From NCBI GenBank assembly GCA_949710005.1, contig OX453287.1:16641560-16705559 (forward strand): a stretch of 64,000 nucleotides of DNA. Reading direction: 5' to 3'. Shown one piece after another: positions 51,201-62,822 of the stretch. This DNA is from Ricordea florida. Taxonomy: Eukaryota > Cnidaria > Anthozoa > Corallimorpharia > Ricordeidae. A program made the translations under genes and the position numbers. Below the pieces are notes generated by a model. The model saw only the letters and a list, made by a program, of their open reading frames with translations, was not told the origin of the DNA and ran no database searches. Within the stretch, counting starts at the first letter, position 1. Every line of letters begins with the position of its first letter.

Positions 51201-54200
51201 TCTCCCTGACGAAGTCGCTTGACTCTTTGAGTGGAAGGCGCAAATTCCCGAGGTATGCCTTGTCGATTTGCACGAACGGTTCCGCAAACATAAATTCGAT
51301 CTCGGAGCAAATCTTCCGCGAGAGCAAGGGAATTGAAAAAATTATCGACAAAAACATGATGATTTTTGCCTACCAAGGGTCGAGTAAGATTGCGGACAAC
51401 GCGGTGTCCGAGTCCTTGTTCCGGATTACCATTGTGTTGTTTTCCCGTGTAGACCTCCAAATCGCAAACGAAGCCGTTCGACGAATCTGCACATTCCCAC
51501 ACTTTAATCCCCCTCTTCACTGGTTTTAACGGCATGTATTGTTTTAGGGAAAGTCTTCCTTTAAAAGGAATCATTGCCTCGTCGATCGCAACATTTTTCG
51601 ACGGTCTGTACTCGCTTTTAACGGCCTCTACAATAGAATCGAGAAGAGGTCGCACTTTGAATAACTTGTCGTGGTTTGCGTGCCCACGTGGCAATTCTTT
51701 TCTCTTATCGTTTAGATGAAGGTATTGCGATATTTTCGCAAAACGATTCCTCGGAAAAATCTTTTGCACTTCTGCGACTCCGAGAAGCTGATTTTTCGAC
51801 CAGTAGGAATACACTTCGGGCAGTTGTTTTATCCCAAACAAGATATTTATTGCGAAGAATGCCCGCACTTCGTCGGCGTCCGTTTCACGCCAAGCAGGGT
51901 CCGGTTTTGTTTCCATCGCTTGCCGCGCATAACGATTTGTTTCCTCTGCAATTCTGTCAAAATTGCTTTCCTTGAACATTAGGTTAAAAAAGTTAAGGGT
52001 CGAATAACCTCGAACGTCCCTAGTCAGGCCGGTATTTGCGACGAACGGATTCACAACAACTGGACCAGGATCCTCGTTCCACTCTTGTTCGTCTTCTTCG
52101 GCACTTTCCTGATCGCTAAGATCGAGGTCTGACAAATCCTCTGTGTCAACTGACGAAACAGAAATGTCAGATTCTGACTGATAATCATTTTGCTCAAATC
52201 CGGGTTCAACAGTGAAGCCAATGAACTCTTCTTCCTCGCTATCTGAATCGAAAAGCGCCGCCATTCTAGAACTACACAGACAAATTTGAACTCGCAATTT
52301 CTCAACAAATTCGTATGAACACCACCCCTGAAAGTTGGCTTGAACTGGGCTTACACTCTAACCCTATTGGTTAAAACACAATAGGCCAGAAGAAACAATA
52401 AAAATAAGCATTTTTTATTGGCTTGAATAGACGGCTATCTGGAGTGCCATATGGCACGCTTGGGAATTTGAGGGGTGGTACATGCGAGTGCCATATGGCA
52501 CGGTCGGACGGGAAAGGGTTAAATATGTAAAGGTTATACTGTAATAGATGGTCTAAGAGCTATTTCCAGCGTTCTGGGCACCAAACTGTGTACAAAAATA
52601 AGGATGATTTCTTATAAGAAATAACTTTCTTTTAATTTTACAATCATCGTGATATATTGATGAGACGAAAATAGCCTTTTGGATACATCTCCTGCTGGAA
52701 TTTGAAGACCACAGTCAATAAAAACAATGAAGTTGAGCAAACCCTTCTTCTTTTCGCAAAAAAAGCTTCTTATGTTGCATCCAGGCATTTTCCTGCCACT
52801 GCAGGTAGACCATGCGACTATATCCAAAAATAGATGTGACACATTGAAACTGACTCAAATTATGACGTGAACAACTTGATGCATCGAGCCATAACAGCAA
52901 TACCCAATCACGAATGTGAGCAATGAGGCCTGATATTGATCTCGAAATTGAGGTAAAAAGTACATCCAAGCTTATCATAGTAAATTTTATTTTTGTTTAA
53001 AAGAATTGTTATTTAATTACTTCAGTGTAGGGAAAAAGTAGCCAATGTCTCTGATCGAAGTAGCCTATACTTTTTGTGGGATGTTGGTGCTTATTGCATG
53101 TATATGTAAGTTGTGATTCAATTTTATCTTTGGTTCAAAATTTATTTGGCTTTGTTTCAGTCTCAATACTACTATCTTTAAATTACCATAACCAAACTAA
53201 AAGAAAACCAAATTTGAACCAAGGATAAAATTAAACCACAACATATACACCTTTGCGGAAAGTGACATGGGCTTAATTTTCTTATCCAAAGGAACAACAC
53301 AGTGTCACCACATAAATGGGTACTGGTGATATACGCTGTAATGCTGAGGGTAACCCAACCCAGGGTTTTCAATAACAATTGTAGTAGCAGGAGAATTGTG
53401 TAAAGTAATGGGAGAAATGTAGTGTTTTAGTTAATCATTAATGCAGGTTACAAACATCCGATGATGTAATACGCATGTAATCACGTGATCTATTCCTGTA
53501 TTGTGATTGTGATTTTCAGTTCACCTATCAGATTGTAATAAAGCATTCAATGAGATAACAAGTCTCTGTGTTCTGTATGGGAGAACCAGGACCCACAATC
53601 AATAAGAATTCAACAAGAACATTCTGAAAGTGCACCACCTCTAACTTTAAAACTAGCTCAGGCCATCTAAATTTGGCCGGATAGTTCTTTGTAGTAGCCG
53701 GAGAATTATCCAATCTCCGATACCTAATGAACACCCTGCCAACCTGCAATGGACAAGCATCCAATCCCATCCCATCTTGGGTGCTTTGTGCTTACAACAA
53801 CTGGAATAAGTTTCCACCAAGTGTGTCGTATAATAACAAGGGATTTATATAGCACTTTATCCCAAGGCTCAAAGTGCTTTACAACACTTTTGTGGGGGAC
53901 TTTGCCAGACCACTTATTAAGGTGCAAATTGAAGCCACGCAGTTCACAATCTCATTAGAATGAATAGTAGGATATGCAGGTGCCCCCATAACAGAATAAG
54001 TGATAGACCATCACACTGGGGACTATGTTACCTACTTTTTCCAAACAGTGTGTGATTTCTTTAATATCCCACACCAATACTGTGTGTAACAGCTTCCGAT
54101 AAGCTGAATTGTCCTGCGTTTTGATTGACGTTTGATTACTACTTAGTAAAACCACATAGCTTGAATTTCAGTTGGAATTAAGACCCGTTGTTGTCAAGAC

Positions 54201-57200
54201 ACGGTAGACACATAAGATTGAATTTTCAGTTTTCAATTTAAGACCCGGCAACGTTGGTAAGTTTCAATTTAGCCTTCGCGTTAGAGCTTGTGTTAAGTTT
54301 ATCTGTTATCTTGCAGCAAGATTTGTATTGCTTTATTGTTTCTTTTCGTTTCTTAAATGTCACGTGCGCGTTGCACAACTTAATTGTTTTCATGCTTATA
54401 TACTCTCATTTATGTAATGATTTCAGTTGACCGCATTCGATTAATACAAGAAGTACCAAGCCAAAGAAATAAAAGGAAAGTCTTTGAGTCGAATTAGCTT
54501 GGTGTTTGCGCGTATTTCAACCCCGGAACGAACCGAAATTCAAATGAAACCTTTACACTGTGAGACGGGACCTACAGTTTACCATCCTTATCCAAGAAGA
54601 CTAGAAAGTCTAACCATTTACAGATGTCCATACAAAGGCAGCACTTTCTCCTCATTTATTTAAATACCCTGAGTTTTGGTCCAGTCAAGGATTTGTACCC
54701 ACGACCTCCCGCACAGCAGTCTGGTGCTCTACCAACTGAGCCAACTGGTCGGCAGTTGTCTTATAGTACACGCATACTTCCACCTAACCCTTTAACTAAT
54801 ATAAAAAGTAACAGATATACCTGAAAAACATACTAAATCCATAGCTCATGTGAGTGAATGGTTTATATTTTAACTAAGTTCAATGTGAGCAATGCAGTTG
54901 CAAAGATAACACTTACTTTCTATGCATTGTAGCTGTATGTTGATGGAAGAACAAAGCATACACAGATTGATATTATAGTATTTTGCTACTGTCAGTAATT
55001 ATAAATAGTGTCACATTTGTAACTGATGATTCATTTTCGCGAAAATGGAAAGCATTACAAAATTACTGGACAAGAACGTTGCAAAATTTGCGGACATTTC
55101 GAAGCCCTTCTTGACCTTTCCTCTTTCCAAGTATAGAATTTTGTGAAATTTGTTATTCTTGCAATTTTTGCCATATTTGTTGCTCAGTCTTTTCACATAG
55201 TAAGAAAAATTCTTGTTACTTTTGCAATTCTTGCGAAATTTGCGGACATCTCAAAGCCCTTCTTGACCTTTTCTCTTTCTAATTGAAGTACATCGTTAAA
55301 TTTGTTATTCTTGCTATTTTTGCCATATTTGTTGCTCAATCTTTTCACATAGCATGAAAAATTCTTGTTACTTTTGCGATTTTTGCGATAAGATCGATCC
55401 AGGACATATCTGAAAGATAAGACCTTAAAAAAATTCAGACTTGTACAGGATTCGAACCCATGATCTTGTGATTAACCTTATCAGTCATGGGTTCAAATCC
55501 CTTACAAGCCTGAATTTTTTTCAGGTTTTATCTTTGCTACTGCTGAAGTTGCTCACATAACTGTGATGATATTTCACTTATTAAAAATCTCTCTTCTGCA
55601 ATTCACGTAAATGAAATTTTCATGTATACACATTCAGTTCAATGCACTTACGTTGTGTCAAGGTACAACACATTGATAGCACAATGTTGAAGTTCAGGAT
55701 ATTTCTCCATAGCTGTAGATGCCCTGAAATCACCTGTAGATAAAGTGGAAAGTGACTAGATTAATTGATTAAAAATAAAAGGTGTAGACTTTAACTTACA
55801 ACTGGAAGACCATATGATGTACAATGTCAAGAAAGAAGCCAAAAGTTATGTCGTGGTGGATCAAAACTAATGATTATGACAGTAACCAAACCTAATAGTT
55901 TAAGGCTAGCAATGGTCTCTGCCACATAATGTAAGGTGTGGCATATCTACCTGTCTAGTTATGGACTACTTGCTTTACCTGTATGCAAGTAGACCTGGCC
56001 ATTTGAAACTTTGAAAAGAAACATCACAGCCCCTGGACAACTGTGAGCAAAACAATAATTAAAAGTATTATTCATGGCAAAGTGAACAAAAAGTAAAAGA
56101 CATTTTTTAATTAACAATCATTCAACAAAGACGAAGTGATTATCGGTGAATATCCACTGATAATCAATGAGCCTGAGGTGAATAATTGTTTTAGTATAAA
56201 TACACAAGTGATTATTTCAAAAAAAGAAAAGAAAAAGCATTGTACAACATGAAAAAGTTTTATTTCATCAAAAGCGCCCGAATGACTGGCAGCCATTTTC
56301 TGGACTGGTCACTTATGAGAGCTTTAATCCAATTAGCATAAGACCAAAACAATATAAAAGAATGTAGTTGTTAAAAATCTAGTTGCTGCAATATTAGAAG
56401 GTTACATTATTTTTGCCTGCTAAAGAGGGGGTTTGCAAATGTACTGCTAACTCATCCACAGAGATTGAAAACTTGTTGAAAGTGTTGAGTTTTGCAAATC
56501 AGACTCTTTGAGTGGTTACTTAAAAGAATGTAGACACAAAAGGAAAAGATCAGTTGATAATCCTCAAAAGTGGTTGCAGTCACGTATGGGAGTGGTTGCT
56601 TGCAAGAGCTCTTCATTACAGATCTTAAGTGACAATTCAAATGGGTTTTCATAAAGGTGGTTGTAACTAGAACTGGTCGCTAATGATAGTGCTCAAGAGG
56701 AGAGCTTCAACTATATTTGCAAGATGATGATCTGAGTGTTAGCCTTTTATAACAGTGCACCAAAACACTGGCTTAAGTTTGTTTTTAATATTGGAGGAAA
56801 TCATAATTATTGACACTTACTGGTTGGCCTCAAGCAGAGTGACTTGCACATTTTCTATAATAACTGGTGTGTTCATAGGTAATGGATGGACATACTGTTT
56901 TTTAACGTATAGCTTCAAAGTCACCAGGTTCGCTGTGATCTACAATTAAATTAAAAAAAGGCATTTTACCCAAAGCTGAGATGACACACCCAGTCATAAA
57001 CCACCTTTCATTTTTTTTGTCTAAGGTTGCAAATTGCCATTCTTTAAATCCCCATTCTTTAAATTCCCAAACAAGCTCTCTATTTTTATATTGCCATAAT
57101 TGGAAAATCATCTGTCATTTTTACTGTTTGCTTATGTTAGAAATTATACACCAGAAGCTCTCTAAATGTAACATGGATGACTGAAGTCATCTTTACTATT

Positions 57201-60200
57201 ACAATTATACAGTCACATTGATATTCAAATCCTAGCAGTATGCAGGATGTTTGTCTCATGAACCCAGCTTAATAACCTAGCTTCCCATGAGTCCCCTATA
57301 ATAAAATAATATTATTGTAATAAACTTTTATCTCATTGGTAGAGCACGCGATCTACATGCACAACATGTAGGCAGGGTTTTCAAAATGTTTTGAAGTAGA
57401 CGTCAGCAACTGGAAGAGTAGGCGGCTGTGTCAATGTTGGGGCTGGAGCCTCGAGCTGATTGCTGTGACCAGAGTAACCGGTGATATAATTTCAAGTAGC
57501 CGGCGGAACTCCGGCAGCCGCCGGCTTGTTTTGAAAACCCTGTGTAGGAGAAAACGGATTTTCTTGTTTCCAAGTTTTCCAGTGCCAAAAATGCATCATT
57601 TACATAATATTGTTAATTACCAGACATGTACTAGACTTCCTCTAATACAAGTTTCCATTCAAAGTACGGCTTATGTTACAGCAGTACAATAAGCTTCACA
57701 CCATATTTTGCCACAACTTCCAAAGCCATACATATCCCAATAAAGCCCTGTAAGGCCTCTTGTTCAATTTCAATACACATAATAATGGAAGGCAATTTAC
57801 ATTGTAACATAACTGAGAATTTATACCTTGCTGCAGTAGATGTGATTTGTAAACTTCCCAGACAGTCCGCCATAGTGATCATAGTGAAAATGGCTTAGGA
57901 AATAAGCACGACAGCCAGGAATGGCACCGTAACGAAAAGCATCAACTGTTATTGGACAGCCTGGTATCTTTTTGTAGAATGGGCAGTTCCGTCTTGCAGG
58001 GGTAGCACTTTCGCTGACGTCACTTTGCTCTGATGATTGACCCTCGGAGCTATAAATTGGATTCTTTGAATCACGAAGGTTGTACATCTTTCTCCTGGCC
58101 CAGCCATTCTTCCTTTGAGGATTTGGTAAAACCTGTAAAGAATTGCCTTGTTTGGGGATACTACATGTAGCTTGAGGAGAAGGATTGATATTAGCTTGCT
58201 CTTTACGAGGCTTCAAACCAAAATAAACTGCTATGTTTGTTTGTCTTAGAGAGGTTTTGGTACTGGTAGCTTGACTGTTAGTTTTCTTGAAATATGACAT
58301 CAGAGAGGACTGTCTTGAACCATTTCTAGACTCATTAAAAGAAATGTCTTCATTTGATTTTGTATTTTGTAACTGCAACTCAGCTGTTGTCCTTGAGTCA
58401 TGACAACCTTCTCTATCACTAGTTTCCCCAGCATTAGGGCTCTCAAGTTGTGGCATTAAGCACTGCAGTTCCCCAGATGGACAATCAATTCCCCCTTCAG
58501 TAGTACCCACACATGTTTCACGTGCCTGAGTTCCTTCACGCTGAGAAGTACAGCTTTTGCATGATATCCTTTCAACTTTCACATGATCATTAAACAAATC
58601 ATCATCAGATGACCTCTCAACAGAGAAATCAGTATTAACAGTGACTACATTGGTAGTAGAATGTCTGTTAGAATCAAGTGCCAAAGAGGGAAACCCACTT
58701 GAATCAACTCTGCTGATCTTCTGCTCCTCTGAACAGGAAACCAACCGAACAGCATCTTCTGACTTTCTTTTTCTGCAGGGATTATTCTGCTCCCTTTTCC
58801 ATGTTAACTTGCAGTTGTTTACATTTATCATGTCACTTTCTTCAGCTGTGATTGTAGTGCCGTTATCATCTTCATCCTGGCACATATTCTTGTTGCCATC
58901 ATGACAACAAAGCTCCATTTCACTGCTAGAGCAGTGTGTATCTGGTTCCATTTTTACTTTAGAAGGAATGACATCAGTGTCATTGCAACTTCTTTCCAAA
59001 AGCCGGGGGCTGTTAGTGTCATGTAAGATGTTGTTATCATTATGTTCTGCCAAAAATTTACCTGAGAAGTTCAGCTGTCTGGGATGCCAGCCACTCTTCT
59101 TGAACTTAAATAAAAATACATGTAAGATTTAATGATAAGAGTCTTTATTGACTAAAGGACATTAAAATTGTAATATAATATGTAGTTTTTTTTTAACTCT
59201 TATAGAACATTCCTAAACTACAATAATATTGTAAAAGCTAACTCTAGTAATAATATGGGAAATGAATTCAAGAAACAATAACTATAGGTTAAGAGTAACA
59301 GGTAGGAAATAACTGACCAGGAATCGAAAAATGGTTCTTGATAGTCAATGTTTAGAAGCAAGCAGATCTTGCACCAACAATACACTTATAGATCATGTAT
59401 TGTCATTTAATAATATAAAAAGAAGGCTCACACTGACAAGAGCGATACATCTTTGAGTTCAAATAAGGATTTAAGTAAACTTTATATATCCGCTTTCCCA
59501 CAGCAAAGTAATTTTAATAGGTTTAGTTTGGTTCTTTGCTTTGATGTGGTTCTTTGCTTTTGCGACTACCACAGTAACAAGAGGGCAACATGTACATGAC
59601 AAATAACTTAATACAGCAAAGCAAAAATAAATTGTGCTGTGGCAAGGGTGACACCCTCTCACAATGACAAAAAGGTTGGCCATTGTTATGTAACACTACT
59701 TTGCATTTTTATGATTTTCTTTTCATGTTTGCATAACAGTATATATGTTCAGACAATACCGTAAAAGAACCTCTTATGCCAATTAGCATACAAGGGGAAA
59801 ACTTTTGTATCAGGCATAGAGTGGGAGGAGTTGAGAAAAAATGCCAGTGTCGCTGAAGGGGGAGGTGGGTAGGGCAAAACCAACGCAAAGGCTAGACCAT
59901 GAAAGAGGACATTACTGCACCTGGGTGCTTGAAAAGGATGGAAAACCCAGTAGGGGATACAGTGCAAGAATACACCACTCAGTACATGATGCATGCAACT
60001 GTTTGTAAAGTCAGCCATATCAAAGCCATAATCTTACCTTTTGAGAGAGTGAGAATGCATGTTAGCTTTCTACTTACATCAACTCTGTCAATACTTTTGT
60101 ACTGTTCACTGTTGGCTTCTGGGGAAAAATGACTCCTACTTGCAGCCAAAAGTCTGTGGTTGTACCTCTTAAAGTGAGGAGAATATGTGGATTTACAGTT

Positions 60201-62588
60201 GAAGCCCTCAGGGCAGTCACCTTGATGAATTAAAACACAATAGCTATAAAAAATCAATACTATTACCACATTTGCATTTCACTAACAGAGGGATACTTGA
60301 CTTCTAATTTAAGCAATTAGCCCTAGAACCACCTAGCAATGTCTGCTAGATATTTAGCAGACCTAACATAAGATTTTCCCAATCATGTTTCCTGTAGCTA
60401 GTGTCAGCCTACACTAGCAACCGATATGTCAGCCAATATATTGACCGAGTGTGAGTCAAGTGTCAGTTGTGTATCGGTCGAGTATCGGCCAAATGTTGAT
60501 TGATATAATCAGCTGATACTCAACTGCTACTCAGGCAATATCTTACTTTTGAGTGTTGATGTATTAGCCAATAATGTTGGTGATCCATCAGTGAACTATC
60601 GTTGAACTATCAGTGAACTATCCATGAACTATCAGTCGACTGTTGGTGAAGTATCGGTGATGTAACTGCATTTGAGTTAGCAAATATCTCAATTAACAGG
60701 CCAAAGGACAACCTCTTGCATGGCGAAAGATGTGCACTGATAGAACTATTGAGTGCCGGTCCATAGTGTTGACCAACAATCGGTAGATATATTGACAGAT
60801 ACTCAGCCGAAATAATTTATTGAACAAGTGTTGGTCAACATATCCATTGCAAGCGTTGGCTGATACTACCTGCAGCAAACATGATCCAGGATTTTTGGTA
60901 ACGTTTGAAAGTACCAGAGTAAAAAGTTCAATGAGTAGACACAAAAACAGTAAAAACATTAAACATAATTATTATCATTTTGCTTGAATTACAAGACGTT
61001 ACAAGTAGGACAGCCAGATGTTGCGTCCATCATCTGGCCATTTACAGTGTACAAAACCCCTGAAGAAGTGTATTCTATTGTATTCACTAGGTAGAATAAA
61101 TAATCAGATTTTGAAACTGAAATGGTTCAGTAACTGACACACTATTGCAACATCTACATGTGTACCTACAGACTCTGATTTATAGGTCCATTGAGGAAAC
61201 AGCTATAATTTTCTCTCTGGAGTATAATTTTCCAGAGACCTGTCTACATTTTCCAGAGGTGGACAAGTTTTGCTATGTCAAATTAAACAAGTCCCAGTTG
61301 ACTGGAAGCCATGATTAATGAGCGCACAAGGTGTTGAGCTATATGTACATGTGGTTTTCTAGCTGACATACCAGAACTGTCTAAAATGAAAGTATATTCT
61401 AACAAGAAAGATGGGAGGATCTACCTTAATGGAATGGCTTTACAATTAAAATGAACAAAACATATACTACTTACTAACCAAGAGGAGGTTATTACAGAGA
61501 AATCTTGGACCGAGCCCTTGAGGTATTGACTGAGTAATGAGGCCGAAGTCTGAGATTTCCCTACAATGACTGTATGGACTGGGTTAATAAGTTATGTCTT
61601 ATAGAATATGGTCTTTTTCGCACTGAAGATTTTTCAATGTCCACTTGCATGTGCAAGAGGTCATTCAATGTCATGTTCACTGAACATGAACCATGCAATA
61701 GAAACCAGAAGTGAGAGAAGAAACAGTTTCTTTGAAAATGAGACACCCTTTATCTATATTCGAAAAAAAAATTTGGAAAAATCTTCAAAATGCCTAGTCA
61801 TTAAAAGGAAATCTTGCCCACTCAGCAGTCAACCAGAGCATGCATAGTATTGTAGCCACAAAACCACAAAAGAAATGCAGAGAAGCAAAAATATCATGCA
61901 TTAATATTATACTGTTATTAATAATGCATGGTCTCTGATAGTTTACGTGCCACTTTCAGATACACTATTCTCCTTAGTGGTCAATTAACAGTCTACAGTG
62001 CCAGTAGGGAGAATCAGTTTGAGCGTCAACGTGTTATTAAAGATCATTTTCTTTATTCTCTTGCCGTGTATTCATTGCTACTAGTACATGTATATCGAAT
62101 CTTGATCACTAATTGCAATTAATCGCAATAGATAACTTACCTACATAGGAGTACTTCGTTTCCAGACAATCAGAAATGTGCCAGTTAGGGGACTCTACTG
62201 TTAGAGCACTAAAAGGCATCTGACATTTGGGACAATAATCAACCGCAAATTCGTTTTGGGCTTTCTTCTGCGGTGTTTCCTTGGCCGTAGTAGAGAGCGA
62301 AACAGAGCTAGCAGATTTTGAGCCATTATCATTCGAACAACCTGATCTCCCATGCTTCTGTTTCCCTTTCTTCTCAGATCCGCTGTTTCGGACCCTTTTC
62401 CCGTTAGGTTTCGAGTTATTTTCACCTTTACATGTCGGTGATGTTTGAGAATCACTCACATTCCTACACAACTTTGCTGGTTTGTTTCTGATAGTTCTTG
62501 ACGATCTAGTCCGTTTATTTGATTTTTTTCTCCATAACTTTAGAGATTTATCGTCCCAAACATCTTCATCGTCTTCGCTGCTTCCCAT
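44072..62588 (-). CDS. DCLRE1A: DNA cross-link repair 1A nuclease (SNM1A)
   Basis: Metallo-beta-lactamase/beta-CASP 5' exonuclease that digests past interstrand cross-links in the nucleus. Exons: 62141-62588, 60078-60220, 57827-59104, 56821-56939, 55979-56040, 55652-55733, 48844-48989, 47747-47901, 45939-46080, 44072-44235. All phases agree; the total is 2739 nt, 912 codons plus stop. Exon 1 ends with a UBZ4-type zinc finger (YCPKCQMPF then HISDCL). Exon 2 has [20 protein letters not shown]. Exon 3 is a long Ser-rich disordered region with a PCNA-box-like [12 protein letters not shown], then [20 protein letters not shown] and the metal motif [12 protein letters not shown]. Later exons carry [51 protein letters not shown] and [12 protein letters not shown]. 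The 6.7-kb intron before exon 7 holds piggyBac, Mutator-like and SINE insertions. Confidence 0.95.
44488..44870 (+). repeat. dispersed repeat family 3, copy 1
   Basis: Shares reverse-complement blocks with 61480-61830 (tgaaaatttttc, gtctcattttt, aaagaaactgtttttct, gtggacatt). Lies in the last DCLRE1A intron. Confidence 0.55.
44878..44976. repeat. small foldback MITE
   Basis: Inverted arms: tattacacggtggcatgaag region against ttaagaccccgtgtaat, with aattttattttcgag and its imperfect partner inside. Confidence 0.5.
45249..45405. repeat. foldback repeat, ~55-bp arms
   Basis: tagcatgatttgtacgtgat and gatatttcaaaattgt are mirrored by acaattttgaaatatc and atcactacaaaccatgcta. Confidence 0.65.
47151..47340. 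repeat. 190-bp near-perfect palindrome
   Basis: Arms start agaaataaaaaacgcgc at the left and end gcgcgtttttttatttct at the right. The middle has cattgttgagttatataagc and its complement, closing on a gaagcac/gtgcttc core. Lies in a DCLRE1A intron. Confidence 0.8.
48318..48545 (+). repeat. dispersed repeat family 1, copy 2
   Basis: Copy of the sequence at 9925-10205 (see that entry), in a DCLRE1A intron, directly followed by a family 2 copy. Confidence 0.5.
48543..48800 (-). repeat. dispersed repeat family 2, copy 2
   Basis: Inverted relative to 36044-36296; carries aaaatggctgccactcgttc and ttgaaataatcacctgtgta. Confidence 0.65.
49064..50165. mobile_element. Mutator-like foldback element with minisatellite inverted repeats
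   Basis: The 9-bp duplication CCGAGGGTG lies at 49055-49063 and 50166-50174. The ends are inverted copies of about 130 bp starting cgtagttactaaaacgagg and continuing as tandem variants of the 10-mer cccaaaacga / ccacaacga. The interior is non-coding, with ttcgaaaattttcg-type text and a short tandem array of atgttccgg near 50009-50047. No transposase. TSD length and long TIRs suggest a Mutator-type non-autonomous element. Confidence 0.8.
50624..52297 (-). CDS. piggyBac transposase, intact
   Basis: 557 residues with no stops. It cuts and pastes DNA at TTAA sites. An acidic Ser-rich N-terminus (about 12-75) is followed by the DDE/D core: first Asp in [14 protein letters not shown] (about 228-241), second in [11 protein letters not shown] (about 311-321), last Asp pair in [11 protein letters not shown] (about 422-432). 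The C-terminal Cys-rich finger is RCKRC...[12 protein letters not shown] (about 520-548). The conserved start is probably the Met at 52264 rather than 52297. The frame is open from end to end, in contrast to copy 1, which suggests a young insertion. The left-end insertion may block mobility. Confidence 0.93.
   Translation of the reverse strand: MRVQICLCSSRMAALFDSDSEEEEFIGFTVEPGFEQNDYQSESDISVSSVDTEDLSDLDLSDQESAEEDEQEWNEDPGPVVVNPFVANTGLTRDVRGYSTLNFFNLMFKESNFDRIAEETNRYARQAMETKPDPAWRETDADEVRAFFAINILFGIKQLPEVYSYWSKNQLLGVAEVQKIFPRNRFAKISQYLHLNDKRKELPRGHANHDKLFKVRPLLDSIVEAVKSEYRPSKNVAIDEAMIPFKGRLSLKQYMPLKPVKRGIKVWECADSSNGFVCDLEVYTGKQHNGNPEQGLGHRVVRNLTRPLVGKNHHVFVDNFFNSLALAEDLLRDRIYVCGTVRANRQGIPREFAPSTQRVKRLRQGESLFLRKGNIVVTVWKDKKPVYFLSSQSDPVGNDTVGRRQRDGTVIQVPSAPVVKTYNNNMGGVDLNDQMRGYYMVGRKSKKWWRCLMWFFVDVAIVNAYILEKLSPHHRSRTQLAFRLDLVKLMLGNFSARRLSVSSGRLEGGHWPVKFSKGRCKRCLKRNKETWCRMACELCGKRICLDCFKNHTAEDLA
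53361..53738. repeat. CAGGGTTTTCA-type repeat, copy 2
   Basis: Same ends and core as 39818-39986 but about 210 bp longer, so it either carries an insertion or preserves a part missing from the other copy. Confidence 0.55.
53838..53900 (+). repeat. SINE-like fragment
   Basis: agggatttatatagcacttt and caaggctcaaagtgctttac form a short block of the kind found widely in invertebrate SINEs; boundaries not resolved. Confidence 0.35.
54677..54760 (-). repeat. tRNA-like SINE head, minus strand
   Basis: The complement has ttggctcagttggtagagc (box A) and ggtcgtgggtacaaatcc (weak box B). It lacks a good acceptor stem. Lies in the large DCLRE1A intron. Confidence 0.55.
55064..55391. repeat. two-unit tandem duplication (~163-bp unit)
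   Basis: The units at about 55064-55228 and 55229-55391 share aaatttgcggacat, agcccttcttgacctt, tttttgccatatttgttgct and gaaaaattcttgttactttt. Divergence is moderate, so the duplication is not recent. Confidence 0.75.
55430..55575 (+). repeat. tRNA-like SINE with foldback head
   Basis: attcagacttgtacaggatt is mirrored by aatcccttacaagcctgaat around a central tcatgggttcaaatcc box B-like part. The body ttttttcaggttttatc and acataactgtgatgat matches 36820-36900. Confidence 0.55.
56128..56302 (+). repeat. dispersed repeat family 2, copy 3
   Basis: Carries gagcctgaggtgaataattg and gactggcagccattttctgg, as in 36044-36296. Confidence 0.6.
57374..57541. mobile_element. short TIR element (CAGGGTTTTCAAAA)
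   Basis: Ends cagggttttcaaaatgttttg / gcttgttttgaaaaccctg. TGTAGG flanks both sides (6-bp candidate TSD). About 168 bp, non-coding, in a DCLRE1A intron. Confidence 0.65.
60430..60860. repeat. degenerate short-period repeat region
   Basis: Irregular runs of tgaactatc, gtatcggt, ttggtc and similar words, roughly 10-16 bp apart, in DCLRE1A intron 1. No open frame or terminal repeats. Confidence 0.5.
61480..61830 (-). repeat. dispersed repeat family 3, copy 2
   Basis: Inverted copy of 44488-44870; contains agaaacagtttctttgaaaa and atgtccacttgcatgtgcaa. Confidence 0.55.
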
Positions 62589-62822
62589 TTTTATGACACC
62601 ATGAAGTAATACTCAAAGTTATAACTCAGATTCCAACCCGTTGCCATCTTTGTTTCATTGTCTCTCATCAGGTTGGTTTTTGCCCGCCTTAAATGGGGAA
62701 TTCCGCTGGCCAGGGAGTCGATTGCCTCATCGTGGCTTGTTCGAATGCAATCGTCGATCGTCTCTGTTTAAGACATTTTTGGAAGCGATCTCCGTAGAAC
62801 AAAGTATTCTACTCAAAGAAAG
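62589..62822. promoter_or_regulatory. probable bidirectional promoter, DCLRE1A / LRR gene
   Basis: Only 234 bp separate the divergent start codons. The segment is less AT-rich than the surrounding introns and has no clear TATA box. Shared control is inferred from spacing. Confidence 0.45.

Larger units (their letters stand above)
49044..52518 (-). mobile_element. piggyBac element, intact transposase, invaded left end
   Basis: TTAA lies on both sides (49040-49043, 52519-52522). The inverted ends match copy 1. The palindrome GTGCCATATGGCAC occurs at 52444-52457 and 52488-52501 near the right end. A 1.1-kb element has inserted 20 bp inside the left end. Without that insertion the element would be about 2.36 kb. 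It lies in the DCLRE1A intron before exon 7. Confidence 0.93.
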
